NCBI GenBank assembly: GCA_019801415.1
Contig: JAHVJD010000011.1
Location: 1 to 64,000 of the forward strand
Direction: 5' to 3'
Source: Nocardioides marinus
GTDB lineage: Bacteria > Pseudomonadota > Alphaproteobacteria > Rhodobacterales > Rhodobacteraceae
DNA: 64,000 nucleotides
Part shown: piece by piece, positions 41,736 through 53,520 of the stretch
How the letters are laid out: every line of letters starts with the position of its first letter
Numbering within the stretch: the first letter of the stretch is position 1
Notes under the pieces: generated by a model
The model's database searches: none
Told to the model about the DNA's origin: nothing
Seen by the model: the letters and a program-made list of their open reading frames with translations, nothing else
Program-made: the position numbers and the translations under genes

Positions 41736-42887
41736 TCAGCGTGTTGAATGGCGCGGCCGGTGGATGTGGGCGCTCTGCACGATGCCGAAGGCGCCCAGCA
41801 GCACCAGCATCGCCGAGCCGCCATAGGACACCATCGGCAGCGGCACGCCCACCACGGGCGCCAACCCCATCACCATCGACATGTTGACCGCGAAGAACAA
41901 AAAGAAGTTGAGGCCGATGCCCATGATGACCAGCGACGAAAACCGGTCCTTGGTGGCAATGGCCGAGGCGATGCAGAACAGGATGATCAGCATGTAGATG
42001 AACAGCAGGGTCACGCCACCGATAAAGCCGAACTCCTCCGCCAGGGTGGTGAAGATGAAGTCGGTGTGCTTCTCCGGCAGGAAGTTCAGCCGTGACTGGG
42101 TGCCCTGCATGAAGCCGCGCCCGGACCAGCCGCCGGACCCCAGCGCGATCTTCGACTGGGTGATGTGATAACCGGCGCCCAGGGGATCTTGCGAAGGATC
42201 AAGGAAGGTGTCGATGCGGCGGAACTGGTAGTCCTTCAGCAGCTGCCAGTCGGTGCCGCGGCTTTGGAACACCGCGCTGACCAGCCCCACGCCGGAGGCG
42301 ATGACGGCGACGAAGTAGGCCCAGTGCACGCCTGCCAGAAACATCACCCCGCCGCCTGCCGCCATCAGCAGGATCGAGGTGCCGAGGTCCGGCTGTTTCA
42401 GCACCAGCGCCACCGGCAGCAGGATCAGCGCCACGGGCAGCATAACCCACAGAGGCCGCGAGGTTTTCTCCGGCGGCAGCCAGTCGTAATAGGCGGCCAG
42501 CAGCATCACCAGCGAGATCTTTGTGACCTCGGATGGCTGCAGCCGCATGAAGCCCAGATCAATCCAGCGCTGCGCCCCCATGCCGACGGAGCCGAACAGC
42601 TCCACCGCCACCAGGAGGGCGAGAGAGCCGAGATAGGCCAACACCGACACGTTGCGCCAAAACCAGATCGGGACCATGGCCACCACGAACAGCAACACCA
42701 GGCCCAGGGCAAAACGTTTGACCTGCGGCTCGACCCACGGCGTGAAGGAACCGCCGGCAACAGAATAGAGCATCAGGAAACCGACGCAGGCCACCGTCAC
42801 CAGCAGCAGCAGCAGACCCCAGTTCAGGTAGAGGATCTTGCGAAACCCGGAGGGCATCGATTTGGCGTGGTATTCCAGATAGCTCAT
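41736..42887 (-). CDS. rodA: RodA, peptidoglycan glycosyltransferase of the elongasome
   Basis: The 383-residue SEDS protein has about ten membrane helices and the conserved LKQPDLGTSILLMAAGGGVMF and FAVNMSMVMGLAPVVGVPLPMVSYGGSA segments, the latter being the family signature near the C-terminus. With its partner PBP2, encoded immediately upstream, it polymerises lipid II into glycan strands for side-wall growth. The start overlaps the mrdA stop as ATGA. Confidence 0.96.
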   Translation of the reverse strand: MSYLEYHAKSMPSGFRKILYLNWGLLLLLVTVACVGFLMLYSVAGGSFTPWVEPQVKRFALGLVLLFVVAMVPIWFWRNVSVLAYLGSLALLVAVELFGSVGMGAQRWIDLGFMRLQPSEVTKISLVMLLAAYYDWLPPEKTSRPLWVMLPVALILLPVALVLKQPDLGTSILLMAAGGGVMFLAGVHWAYFVAVIASGVGLVSAVFQSRGTDWQLLKDYQFRRIDTFLDPSQDPLGAGYHITQSKIALGSGGWSGRGFMQGTQSRLNFLPEKHTDFIFTTLAEEFGFIGGVTLLFIYMLIILFCIASAIATKDRFSSLVIMGIGLNFFLFFAVNMSMVMGLAPVVGVPLPMVSYGGSAMLVLLGAFGIVQSAHIHRPRHSTR

Positions 42888-44830
42888 GCCTTGCTGCTCC
42901 GGCTGCCCAGGGGGCGTTTGACGCGTTCGCGCTCCAATCGTTCCTGCTGTGCCTTGATGCGGCTGCGATCGGCCTTCGGGTAGGCTTCCAGCGGCGGGGT
43001 GCCATCGTAGAGCGCCTGCAGCAGCACGTCGCGGGCGATCGGCGCCGCCGCCTTGGAGCCGCCGCCGCCGTGTTCCACCACCACCGCAACCGCGTATTTC
43101 GGGTTGTCGTAGGGCGCGTAGCAGACATAGAGCGCGTGGTCGCGACGCTCCCACGGAAGGTCCTCGTTGCGGATCACCCCGGCGGCGCGTTCGGCGGCGG
43201 TGATGTTGCGCACCTGGCTGGTGCCACTCTTGCCGGCCATGCGGATTCCGTCGCCGATGATGCGCGAGCGGTAACCGGTGCCGCGGCGGTCGTTGCTGAC
43301 CGAGTACATTCCCTTACGCACGGTGCGCAGGTTGTTTTCCGCGACATCCAGCGGTTCGCCCGCGCCGCTGGGCTGCTCGACCCCGTCGATGGATTTCAAC
43401 AGCCGCGGCGTGACACTGCGCCCGGTGGCGATACGCGCCGTCATCACCGCCAGTTGCAGGGGCGATGCCAGCATGAAGCCCTGACCGATCGACGCGTTCG
43501 CGGTATCCCCGATCAGCCAGTCCTTGCCATAGGAGCGCAGCTTCCACTCCTTGGTCGGGGTGATCCCCTGCGCGACCGCGGACATCGGCAGGTCATGTTT
43601 GACACCGAGGCCGAACTTGTTGGCCATCGCCGAGATCTTGTCGATGCCGGTCTTGATCGCGATGTCGTAGTAGTAGACGTCGCAGGACCGTTTCAGCGAG
43701 TTGTTCAGGTCCACATGCCCGTGGCCGGCCCGCTTCCAACAGTGGAAACGACGTCCCGCGACGGTCAGATGGCCGGGGCACCAGACGGTTTCCTCCGGTC
43801 CCACCACGCCTTCTTCAAGCGCTGCAAGCGCGGTGATCATCTTGAAGGTGGAGCCGGGCGGATAGGTGCCTTGCACCGTCTTGTTGGACAGGGGGCGGTA
43901 ATTGTCCTCGGTCAGCATGCGGTAATCGGCGACCGAAATGCCGCGCACGAAAAGGTTGGGATCAAAGCTGGGAGAGGAGCAAATGGCACGAATGTCGCCC
44001 TCCTCGCAGTCGATCACCACCGCGGCGGCACTTTCGCGACCGAGCCGCGCCTGCACGTAGTTCTGCAAGGCGGCATCGACGGTCAGCTGCATGTCCGCCC
44101 CCGAGATGCCCTCGCGGCGGTCCAGCTCACGCATGACGCGGCCGGTTGCATTGACCTCGACCCGTTTCGCGCCGGCCTTGCCGCGCAGCATGTCTTCGCG
44201 CTTGGCCTCGAAGCCGACCTTGCCGATCTGGAAGCGGGGGATCATCAGCACCGGCTCGGGGTCGTCCATCTTGCTCAGGTCGTAATCCGAGACCGGTCCG
44301 ACATAGCCCACCACATGGGCAAAATCCTCTTGCTGGGGATAGACCCGGGTCAAACCGACCTCGGGGGTCACGCCTGGCAGCGCCGGGGCATTGACCGCGA
44401 CCTTGGAAATGTCCTCCCAGCCGATCCGATCCGCAAGGGTGATCGGAAGAAATGGGGGCGAGCGGCGCATCTCGGCACGGGCGCGCTCCAGGTCCTCGGG
44501 GTCCAGCGGCAGCAGGTTCGACAGTTTGGCGATGACCGCCTCGACGTCGCCCGCGTCCTCCGGCACCAGGGTAATCCGGTAGGAGGGGGAGTTCTGCGCA
44601 ATGATCTGCCCGTTGCGGTCAAAGATCTCTCCGCGGGCCGGGGGCAGCAGGCGGATGTTGATACGGTTTTCTTCGGCCAGCAGGCGGAACTCATCGGCCT
44701 GATCGACCTGCAGAAACCGCATCCGGGCCGCCAGCCCGCCGGCAAAGGCCAGTTGAAGCCCGCCCAGGAACAGGGCCCGGCGGGTCATCTTGCCATGTGT
44801 GGCATCAAGATCCTTGGAGGAGCGTTTCAT
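42884..44830 (-). CDS. mrdA: PBP2 (MrdA), elongation-specific transpeptidase
   Basis: The 648-residue class B penicillin-binding protein has one N-terminal membrane helix (about 17-38) and a pedestal domain with the RGEIFDRNG motif at about 66-74. The transpeptidase domain holds SxxK as STFK at 327-330, SxN as SCD (KRSCDVYY) and KSGTSQ as the KTG-type motif. It cross-links side-wall peptidoglycan together with RodA. Both ends overlap neighbours by four bases (mreD upstream, rodA downstream). Confidence 0.96.
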   Translation of the reverse strand: MKRSSKDLDATHGKMTRRALFLGGLQLAFAGGLAARMRFLQVDQADEFRLLAEENRINIRLLPPARGEIFDRNGQIIAQNSPSYRITLVPEDAGDVEAVIAKLSNLLPLDPEDLERARAEMRRSPPFLPITLADRIGWEDISKVAVNAPALPGVTPEVGLTRVYPQQEDFAHVVGYVGPVSDYDLSKMDDPEPVLMIPRFQIGKVGFEAKREDMLRGKAGAKRVEVNATGRVMRELDRREGISGADMQLTVDAALQNYVQARLGRESAAAVVIDCEEGDIRAICSSPSFDPNLFVRGISVADYRMLTEDNYRPLSNKTVQGTYPPGSTFKMITALAALEEGVVGPEETVWCPGHLTVAGRRFHCWKRAGHGHVDLNNSLKRSCDVYYYDIAIKTGIDKISAMANKFGLGVKHDLPMSAVAQGITPTKEWKLRSYGKDWLIGDTANASIGQGFMLASPLQLAVMTARIATGRSVTPRLLKSIDGVEQPSGAGEPLDVAENNLRTVRKGMYSVSNDRRGTGYRSRIIGDGIRMAGKSGTSQVRNITAAERAAGVIRNEDLPWERRDHALYVCYAPYDNPKYAVAVVVEHGGGGSKAAAPIARDVLLQALYDGTPPLEAYPKADRSRIKAQQERLERERVKRPLGSRSSKA

Positions 44831-45366
44831 CGGCGGTGTACCAGGGTTTCGGCTTCGGCCGGAGACAATTTGCGTACGCCCAGAATAGTCTGGCTGAGCC
44901 AGACGACCAGAGGGTAGGCGAGAATGGTCATCACGACCTGGATCACGGTCAACCCCAGGGGCGCCTGCTCGACCGCGAACAGCGCCAGCGTCAGCCGGTT
45001 GAGGGCGGCAATCACGGTCAGCACCGCAGCGATGGCCAGCCAGTCGCTGACAAAGGTGCTTTCGCGGTGGGGGGCGGCACGGGCCTTCAGGACGCCACAT
45101 CCCAACACCGCCAGCAGCGCCATCAAGCCGGGCGGGCGCAACAGCAGCAGGTCTTCCAGCAGGATGACAAGGGCAATCGAAATCGGCGGCACGAATTCCG
45201 GACGCCGCATCGACCAGGTCAGCGCGATCAGCAGCAACAGGTCCGGCGGCGCCCAGAAACGCGGCTCGGTATCCAGCGGCAGCAGGTGGAAGAACATGAT
45301 CAGCACGGCCAGCGCCGGAAAGGCCGCGCGCATGGTCCAGATCCGGGCGGTCGAGGTGCTAGCCAT
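44827..45366 (-). CDS. mreD: MreD, rod-shape membrane protein
   Basis: The 179-residue protein has about five membrane helices (for instance AAFPALAVLIMFFHLLPL and VPPISIALVILLEDLLLL) and the short basic tail of MreD. It links MreC to RodA/PBP2 in the inner membrane. ATG 45366 overlaps the last eight bases of mreC, which fixes the start over an in-frame ATG at 45387. Confidence 0.9.
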   Translation of the reverse strand: MASTSTARIWTMRAAFPALAVLIMFFHLLPLDTEPRFWAPPDLLLLIALTWSMRRPEFVPPISIALVILLEDLLLLRPPGLMALLAVLGCGVLKARAAPHRESTFVSDWLAIAAVLTVIAALNRLTLALFAVEQAPLGLTVIQVVMTILAYPLVVWLSQTILGVRKLSPAEAETLVHRR

Positions 45367-46300
45367 TCTCCGCCCCGGCTGAAACACTCGCGTCGTCCCC
45401 GCCCAGGTCCTGCGGACGGGGTTGCGGCATCGGATCGCCGGGTTTTGCGCCGACCAATGCGCCCGGCGTGTCGATGACCTCGGTGCCGTGATGGCGCAGC
45501 ACCCGCAGGAACTCCAGCCGGCTGTAGTCGGCCGACAGCCGCACCCGCATGCGCCCCGAACGGTCCTTGGCGACCTGGCCGATCAGCAACCCGGCCGGGA
45601 AAACCGATCCATCGCCCGAGGAGATGACCCGGTCACCAGGGCGCACCAGATCGGGGTTTTCCAGGAAGCTCAGCAAGGGGGCTGCGCTGTTGTCGCCAGT
45701 CACCAGGGCGGTCTGGCCCGAAGGCTGGATGGTGGCGGGAACCGCGCTGGCGGCATCCGTCAGCAGGATCACCCGCGCGGTGTTGCGACCGGTGCCGGAG
45801 ATCCGCCCGACAAGCCCGATCCCGTCCATCGCGGCCCAACCATCGTGCACGCCGTCACGGCTGCCGACGTTCAGCAAAACCGACTGCCGAAAGGGGGAGC
45901 CGCTGTCCGCCATCACCACGCCGGTGATATAGGTCAGCTGCGGGTCCAGCCGCACGTTGTTGAGGTCCAGCAGCCGGGCGTTTTCCTGCTCCAGCTGCAA
46001 GGCGGCTTCCTTCCAGGCGCGCATCTGGCGCAGCTCGCTGCGCAATTCGCGGTTCTGTTCGGCCAGCCGCTGGTAACTCTGGAAGTCGCGCAGCAGGTTG
46101 ATCGTGGCCGTCACCGGCACCATGGCCCAGTCCATGCTGGGCACGACCCGGTCGACCACCTGGGCGCGGAAGCGTTCCACCCGTGGACTGTCGATGCGCC
46201 AGACGATGAAAATGGCCGCCAGGCACAGGCACAGCACCACGGTCAGCAGGCGCCGCAGCGGGGTGGCGTAATCATCGCGCTGTGACTTGTCCTTTGCCAC
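45359..46300 (-). CDS. mreC: MreC, rod-shape scaffold protein
   Basis: The 313-residue protein has one membrane helix at about 15-35, a coiled coil at about 63-100 (FQSYQRLAEQNRELRSELRQM) and two periplasmic beta domains with the family segment SRDGVHDGWAAMDGIGLVGRI. The C-terminal about 30 residues are Pro/Asp-rich and disordered. It joins MreB filaments to PBP2. It begins 59 bases after mreB. Confidence 0.94.
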   Translation of the reverse strand: MAKDKSQRDDYATPLRRLLTVVLCLCLAAIFIVWRIDSPRVERFRAQVVDRVVPSMDWAMVPVTATINLLRDFQSYQRLAEQNRELRSELRQMRAWKEAALQLEQENARLLDLNNVRLDPQLTYITGVVMADSGSPFRQSVLLNVGSRDGVHDGWAAMDGIGLVGRISGTGRNTARVILLTDAASAVPATIQPSGQTALVTGDNSAAPLLSFLENPDLVRPGDRVISSGDGSVFPAGLLIGQVAKDRSGRMRVRLSADYSRLEFLRVLRHHGTEVIDTPGALVGAKPGDPMPQPRPQDLGGDDASVSAGAENG

Positions 46301-46359
46301 GTGTCTCCTTCCTGCCTGCAGGCCGATGCCCTGTCAGGTGCGGCCCGATGGCAGAGGTA

Positions 46360-47511
<1,152 letters not shown>

Positions 47512-47648
47512 TTATGGTGAAACAGCGCCTTTCCGCCAAGACCGGCCGCCAAAGGCTGTTTCAGCAGGCAAAGGGCACAGCAGTGCCGCCGCGTCGCGGT
47601 GCTGACCGGCAGCGGGGTGCGGTGACGGGACGGCCGACAGGCCCCTGA

Positions 47649-48437
47649 TCAGCCGGGGAAAATCCGTGCCATCTCGGACTTGAAATGGGCATAGGTCAGG
47701 CTGGCGCTGTTGCCGGCATACCCTTCGTAGTAGGATTTGCCACTTGCCACCGGCAACCCGGCCCAGATCTTGGCAAGGTTCAGCATGAAGGTCTTGCGGG
47801 GCATCTCGGATGCAAGGAAGGCGCTGTAGCCCGCTTCTTCGATCAGCTGATGCGCCAGCTGGTCCTGCAGTTCGGGCGAGAAGCGCGCCTGCGGTTTCAC
47901 CCCCTGGTGGCGGACGAGCCGCCGCAGGGTTGCCGGAATGAACTGATAGCGACCGATGGCATGGGGCTGGCCGGGGGTGGCATCGATCCAGGCGTTGATT
48001 TCGGCAATCGTCATCTGGGTCGGCTTTTTGGGCGGCTTGCGTCTGGCACCGTATTGCACCGCGTCATACTGCGCTTTGCCGGCCTCGGCGCTGGCAATCA
48101 GGTCCAGCAGACGCTTGATGCTGGGCGGTGCCCGCAGGATCGGCGCGAACAGCCCGCCGCCACTGCGGCCGCGGAACAGGCTGGACGCCCCCGGGTTCAG
48201 GGACACCGCGCCGCGGCCGGTGTCCGCCCCGGGCAGCGTGTCCGGCAGCAGGCTGGCCACGGCCTGCGGTGCAGGCGCGGCGGCAGGTGCCGAGCCCGGC
48301 ATCGGCGCCGAGGCCTTCTTCATGAAGAACTGGTTGTTGATCAGCGAATAACCCTGCGCGCTGACAACGGTCGGGCCGCACGTCAGCGCAGCCAGAAAGG
48401 TCAAAGCCAGGGCAAGGGCACTCGTTCTGAGGGGCAT
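47649..48437 (-). CDS. Secreted lysozyme-like glycan hydrolase, lambda endolysin fold (GH104-like)
   Basis: The 262-residue precursor has a signal peptide ending near VVSAQG (about 28). A Pro/Ala-rich linker reaches about 105. The catalytic domain then reads LLDLIASAEAGKAQYDAV, with the likely catalytic Glu in SAEAG, then TIAEINAWI, AIGRYQFIPATLRRL and LAKIWAGLP. This order and the IWAGLP segment match the lambda R-type transglycosylase family, usually found in phages, here on an exported host protein. It probably trims peptidoglycan in the periplasm; its position beside mreB suggests a wall-growth role, which is inference. Confidence 0.8.
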   Translation of the reverse strand: MPLRTSALALALTFLAALTCGPTVVSAQGYSLINNQFFMKKASAPMPGSAPAAAPAPQAVASLLPDTLPGADTGRGAVSLNPGASSLFRGRSGGGLFAPILRAPPSIKRLLDLIASAEAGKAQYDAVQYGARRKPPKKPTQMTIAEINAWIDATPGQPHAIGRYQFIPATLRRLVRHQGVKPQARFSPELQDQLAHQLIEEAGYSAFLASEMPRKTFMLNLAKIWAGLPVASGKSYYEGYAGNSASLTYAHFKSEMARIFPG

Positions 48438-48557
48438 GGGAACCTGCGTTCTGCGGCATCACTACAGCGGGCAGTCTGCCGCAGCGGGGTTGAGATTCCG
48501 TTTACCCGCCGTACGCCGCCCCTTCCGCCGTCGCGCAATTGTCGCTACAGGAAACAG

Positions 48558-49352
48558 ATGCTCTCGTATCAGCACATATACCACGCCGGAAACCTGGCCG
48601 ATGTCCAGAAGCACGCGCTGCTGGCCTGGATGCTGGCGTATCTCACCCGCAAGGACAAACCGCTGAGCTATATCGAGACCCACGCGGGTCGCGGGCTGTA
48701 CCAGCTCGACGCGCCAGAGGCGGTCAAGACCGGCGAGGCGGAGCAGGGGATCACCCGCATTCTGGCAGGGCAGGCGCTGGCTGCGGATCATCCGCTGCAT
48801 CACGCCATTTCCGAGACCCGCAAGCAGCACGGGGAGGCGGCCTATCCCGGCTCGCCGTTGATCGCGGCCTCGCTGCTGCGCCCTGCTGACAGCCTGCATT
48901 TTGCCGAGCTTCATCCGCAGGAAAACGCCGCGCTGCGGGCAGCACTTGCCCCTTGGCGGGCGAATGTGCACCAGCAGGACGGGTTCGAACTGGCCCAGTC
49001 TCTGGCGCCGCCAACACCCCGGCGGGGGCTGTTGCTGATCGATCCCAGCTACGAGATCAAGGCCGACTATGCCCGCATTCCGGGCATCATCGCCAAGCTG
49101 CACCGCAAGTGGAATGTCGGCATCATCGCCCTGTGGTACCCGATCCTGAAGGATGGCAGCCACAAGACGATGCTGACCGCGCTGGAGGCCCAGGAACTGC
49201 CCGGTGCCCTGCGCCACGAGGTGTCCTTTCCGCCGGTGCGCGAAGGCCACCGGATGGTCGGCAGCGGCATGTTCGTGGTCAATGCGCCCTTCGGGGCCGA
49301 GGAAGAGGCCGCACGGATATCGGCCCTGTTCATTGCCGCCGCCGGTCGCTGA
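48558..49352 (+). CDS. rlmJ: RlmJ, 23S rRNA A2030 N6-methyltransferase
   Basis: The 264-residue protein opens MLSYQHIYHAGNLADVQKH, the RlmJ signature, followed by YIETHAGRGLYQL at about 38-50 (SAM site) and the catalytic DPSYE at about 162-166, a variant of the common DPPYE. The ATG at 48558 follows ACAGGAAAC. RlmJ methylates A2030 in naked 23S rRNA. The gene diverges from the lysozyme-like gene. Confidence 0.95.
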   Translation: MLSYQHIYHAGNLADVQKHALLAWMLAYLTRKDKPLSYIETHAGRGLYQLDAPEAVKTGEAEQGITRILAGQALAADHPLHHAISETRKQHGEAAYPGSPLIAASLLRPADSLHFAELHPQENAALRAALAPWRANVHQQDGFELAQSLAPPTPRRGLLLIDPSYEIKADYARIPGIIAKLHRKWNVGIIALWYPILKDGSHKTMLTALEAQELPGALRHEVSFPPVREGHRMVGSGMFVVNAPFGAEEEAARISALFIAAAGR

Positions 49353-49400
49353 CGCGCCGCCTCTCCGCGGCAAAGGCACGCCACCCTGTCAGGGAACCTG

Positions 49401-49440
49401 AAAAAGGGCACCGCAGCGGGTGCCCTTTGTTGTGTTTGGA
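49401..49440 (+). terminator. Terminator after rlmJ
   Basis: AAAGGGCACC and GGTGCCCTTT form a ten-pair stem around GCAGCG-type loop bases, followed by GTTGTGTTT. It lies between the convergent rlmJ and leuA genes and can act for both. Confidence 0.75.
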
Positions 49441-49477
49441 TGTTGTGTGCCGAGCGGTGATTGGCTCAGCGCGTGGC

Positions 49478-51064
<1,587 letters not shown>

Positions 51065-51119
51065 GTTGGTATCTCTTGTCTCTGTCCTAGGCCCGGTTGC
51101 GGGCGGAATAGCCTTGTTT

Positions 51120-51173
51120 GGCGCGCATGCGGCAATCCTCTGAGCGGGCGCGCCGGAAGGGCACGCTCAGAGG
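51120..51173 (-). promoter_or_regulatory. Alternative RNA hairpins of a leuA attenuator
   Basis: CCTCTGAGCG and CGCTCAGAGG (51137-51146 and 51164-51173) make a perfect ten-pair stem that includes the leader stop codon. Its loop carries GGCGCGC (within 51147-51154), which can instead pair perfectly with GCGCGCC encoded at 51120-51126. These mutually competing structures fit attenuation, but no U-tract follows either stem, so Rho-dependent or translational control is as likely as intrinsic termination. Confidence 0.6.
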
Positions 51174-51253
51174 CGGGCTAGGATCAGTAGGGCGCGCAGC
51201 GACGCACCGCGGAAGGCGGCATCGGCGTGGGGGATATCTGCGCAGAAGTTCAT
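51167..51253 (-). CDS. Leucine leader peptide upstream of leuA (28 residues)
   Basis: ATG 51253 to TGA at 51167-51169 encodes 28 residues starting MNFCADIPHADAAF and ending LRALLILARL. Five of the last ten residues are Leu and two use CTA, a rare codon in this GC-rich genome. The stop codon sits in the left arm of a perfect hairpin. A ribosome slowed on these codons when leucyl-tRNA is scarce would keep that hairpin from forming. No ribosome site precedes the ATG. Confidence 0.7.
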   Translation of the reverse strand: MNFCADIPHADAAFRGASLRALLILARL

Positions 51254-51261
51254 GGGAAGGA

Positions 51262-51267
51262 TTTATA
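51262..51267 (-). promoter_or_regulatory. -10 element of the leuA leader transcript
   Basis: TATAAA ends eight bases before the leader ATG, so transcription should begin at or within a base or two of that ATG. The leader would then be translated from a leaderless mRNA. No good -35 is visible 16-18 bases upstream. Confidence 0.5.
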
Positions 51268-51299
51268 CAGAGGCAATTCTAAATGAAAAGCCCATCGGT

Positions 51300-52721
51300 T
51301 CAGAAAATCGCGCCCTCTGCCCGCCCGCTTGCTTCGATGATTTTCTGCAGCCGGGCAATCTGCTGGGGGAGGTCCTCCGCCGTGCCCTGGCAGAAGCCGA
51401 TCAGCAGCCCGTTCGTCCGGCGCTCCGGGTCATGCGGTGACAGCGGGCGCAGGGCAAAGCCCTCGCTGGCGGCGGTTTTGCAGATGTCCTTATCCGCAGG
51501 GCCTGCGGCCAGGTGAAAGGCGATCTGCATCCCCGCGTTGTGCCGCTCGAACCGTCCCAGCGCGGCGGGCCAGCGGGCCAGCGCATCCGCCGCCGCCGCG
51601 TAGCGCTCGGCATACAACCGGCGGGCGCGGCGGATGTGGCGGTCGTATTGGCCAGAGGCCATGAATTCCGCCAGCGGCCGCTGCGCGGTGATGGCGGCCC
51701 CGGCGCTGGGGTGCTGGAACAGGGCGCGGAAAGGTTCCACCAGCGCGGGGGGCAGAATCGCATAGCCCAGCCGCAGCGCATGCGAGAACGTCTTTGAAAA
51801 TGTGCCGACGTAGATGCAGCGTCCGTCGCCATCCAGCGCCGCCATGGCCGGAACCGGCAGGCCGGCGTAACGGAATTCGCTGTCGAAATCATCCTCGATG
51901 ATCCAGCCATCGCGCTCCCTGGCCGCCTGCAGGAAGGCCTGCCGCTGCGGCACTGGCAGGGTGCCGCCCAGGGGGAACTGGTGCGACGGCGTCAGCAGCG
52001 TGACCTTGGCCATCTGCCGCGGCACCTCGGCACCGCGCGCACCGGCGCGCAGCCAGCGCACCGGCCAGCCTCGGGCGCTGGCAAAACGCTGGGTCGGAAT
52101 GAAGCCGGGGGCCTCCAGCGCGATGTCCTCGCCTTGCACCAGGAAATCCATCGCCAGTTCCAGCGCCTCGCGCGCGCCGCTGGTCACCAGAACCTGTTCG
52201 CCGCTGCAGGTTATGCCGCGCCAGCGCCCCACATAGGCGGCGATCTCATGGCGCAGCCGGGGGTCGCCAAACGGGTCTTCCTGGTGGCTGAGGCTGTGGG
52301 GATCGATGCGTGCCACACGTGAAACACACCGGGCCCAGGAACGCGCCGGGAAGACTGCCGGATCGGGCGCGCCGGGCAGCAGCGCGCCGGGTTTCGGTGG
52401 CGGCGGCGGTGCGGTGGAGGCGGGCGGCACCTGAGGCGTCCGGATCGGCGCCACGTCGCAGACAAACAATCCCGCGCCGCGCCGCGCCTCGGCATAGCCC
52501 TCGGCGATCAGCTGATCATAAGCGGTGACAACGGTGGCGCGGGATACGCCCAGGTCCTGGGCAAGCGCCCGGCTGGACGGCAAACGGCTGCCAATCGCCA
52601 GCGCACCGCTGCTGATCTGCTGGCGCAGGGCAGTGACAATCTGGCGGTAGCGCGGCTCCTTGCCGGGGGTGACGATCAGCTTGTCCAAATTGGTATGCTC
52701 ATTATTTCGGAAAGTGGACAT
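51300..52721 (-). CDS. MocR-type regulator (GntR DNA-binding domain fused to aminotransferase fold)
   Basis: The 473-residue protein has an N-terminal GntR winged helix (PRYRQIVTALRQQISSGALAIGSRLPSSRALAQDLGVSRATV, about 23-65), a Pro-rich linker at about 95-115, and a class I aminotransferase-like domain with the PLP lysine in YVGTFSKTFSHALRLGY. MocR proteins such as PdxR and GabR sense PLP or amino-PLP adducts. It diverges from a PNPOx-like flavoprotein gene with 72 bases between the starts, so that gene is its likely target. Confidence 0.92.
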   Translation of the reverse strand: MSTFRNNEHTNLDKLIVTPGKEPRYRQIVTALRQQISSGALAIGSRLPSSRALAQDLGVSRATVVTAYDQLIAEGYAEARRGAGLFVCDVAPIRTPQVPPASTAPPPPPKPGALLPGAPDPAVFPARSWARCVSRVARIDPHSLSHQEDPFGDPRLRHEIAAYVGRWRGITCSGEQVLVTSGAREALELAMDFLVQGEDIALEAPGFIPTQRFASARGWPVRWLRAGARGAEVPRQMAKVTLLTPSHQFPLGGTLPVPQRQAFLQAARERDGWIIEDDFDSEFRYAGLPVPAMAALDGDGRCIYVGTFSKTFSHALRLGYAILPPALVEPFRALFQHPSAGAAITAQRPLAEFMASGQYDRHIRRARRLYAERYAAAADALARWPAALGRFERHNAGMQIAFHLAAGPADKDICKTAASEGFALRPLSPHDPERRTNGLLIGFCQGTAEDLPQQIARLQKIIEASGRAEGAIF

Positions 52722-52732
52722 TTATTATGGAC
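52715..52732. promoter_or_regulatory. Possible MocR binding repeats
   Basis: TGGAC occurs at 52715-52719 and 52728-52732 as direct repeats 13 bases apart in the divergent promoter, overlapping the regulator's start codon. MocR proteins often bind direct repeats; the assignment is tentative. Confidence 0.35.
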
Positions 52733-52793
52733 CAGTTTGCGCATAGCCATCAGCCGGAGACAAGACGCAACACCCAGAACAAGAGGTCAGCCA

Positions 52794-53474
52794 ATGAGCC
52801 AACCCGAGACCAGCCGCCCCGATGACGCCGCCGAACTGAAGACCAACCGCAGCCGCCTGCGCCGCGCGCATGAGCGCGGGCTCTATGACCGCGAAACCGT
52901 CTACCGCGTGCTGGACGCAATGCCGCTGGGCCATATCGGCTACCAGATCGACGGGGCGCCCTCGGTGCTGCCGACGCTGCAATGGCGCGAAGGGGATCAT
53001 GTCTACTGGCACGGCTCGGCCGCCAGCCGGGCGCTGCGCGCGATGGACGGGGCCGAGGTCTGCCTCACCGTGACCTGCATGGACGGCTACGTGCTGGCGC
53101 GTTCGGCCTTTCACCATTCGGTCAACTTCCGCTCGGCAATGTTGTTCGGCACGGCGGAACGGGTCACGGATGCGGATGCCAAGGCCGCCAGCCTGCAGGC
53201 GATGGTCGAGCATATCTTCCCCGGACGGTGGGAGACCCTGCGCCCGATGACCGAGCAGGAAGTGAAGGCAACGGCGCTGATGCGGATGCCGATCACGGAA
53301 GGCGCGGCCAAGATCCGCACCGGCCCGCCAAAGGATGACGAGGAAGACTATGCCTTGCCGATCTGGGCCGGCGTGGTGCCGATGGCGATGGAGCTGCAGG
53401 CGCCGGTCCCCGATCCCGCCAACCTCGAAGCTGTGGCGATGCCCGATCACCTCAGCCGTATCCGCATCGGCTGA
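52794..53474 (+). CDS. Pyridoxamine 5'-phosphate oxidase family flavoprotein
   Basis: From ATG 52794 (AGAGG upstream) the protein has 226 residues. It shows the split-barrel FMN-binding pattern of the PNPOx-like group (TVYRVLDAMPLGHIGYQIDG, VLPTLQWREGDHVYWHGSAASR, then HHSVNFRSAMLFGTAERV). It is not a canonical PdxH, which has a different substrate motif. Divergence from a MocR regulator suggests a link to vitamin B6 or amine chemistry. The substrate is unknown. Confidence 0.85.
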   Translation: MSQPETSRPDDAAELKTNRSRLRRAHERGLYDRETVYRVLDAMPLGHIGYQIDGAPSVLPTLQWREGDHVYWHGSAASRALRAMDGAEVCLTVTCMDGYVLARSAFHHSVNFRSAMLFGTAERVTDADAKAASLQAMVEHIFPGRWETLRPMTEQEVKATALMRMPITEGAAKIRTGPPKDDEEDYALPIWAGVVPMAMELQAPVPDPANLEAVAMPDHLSRIRIG

Positions 53475-53520
53475 GCCGTGGGGGGGGCGTCAGCAGGATC
53501 GAGATCACAGGTAAAGGCAG

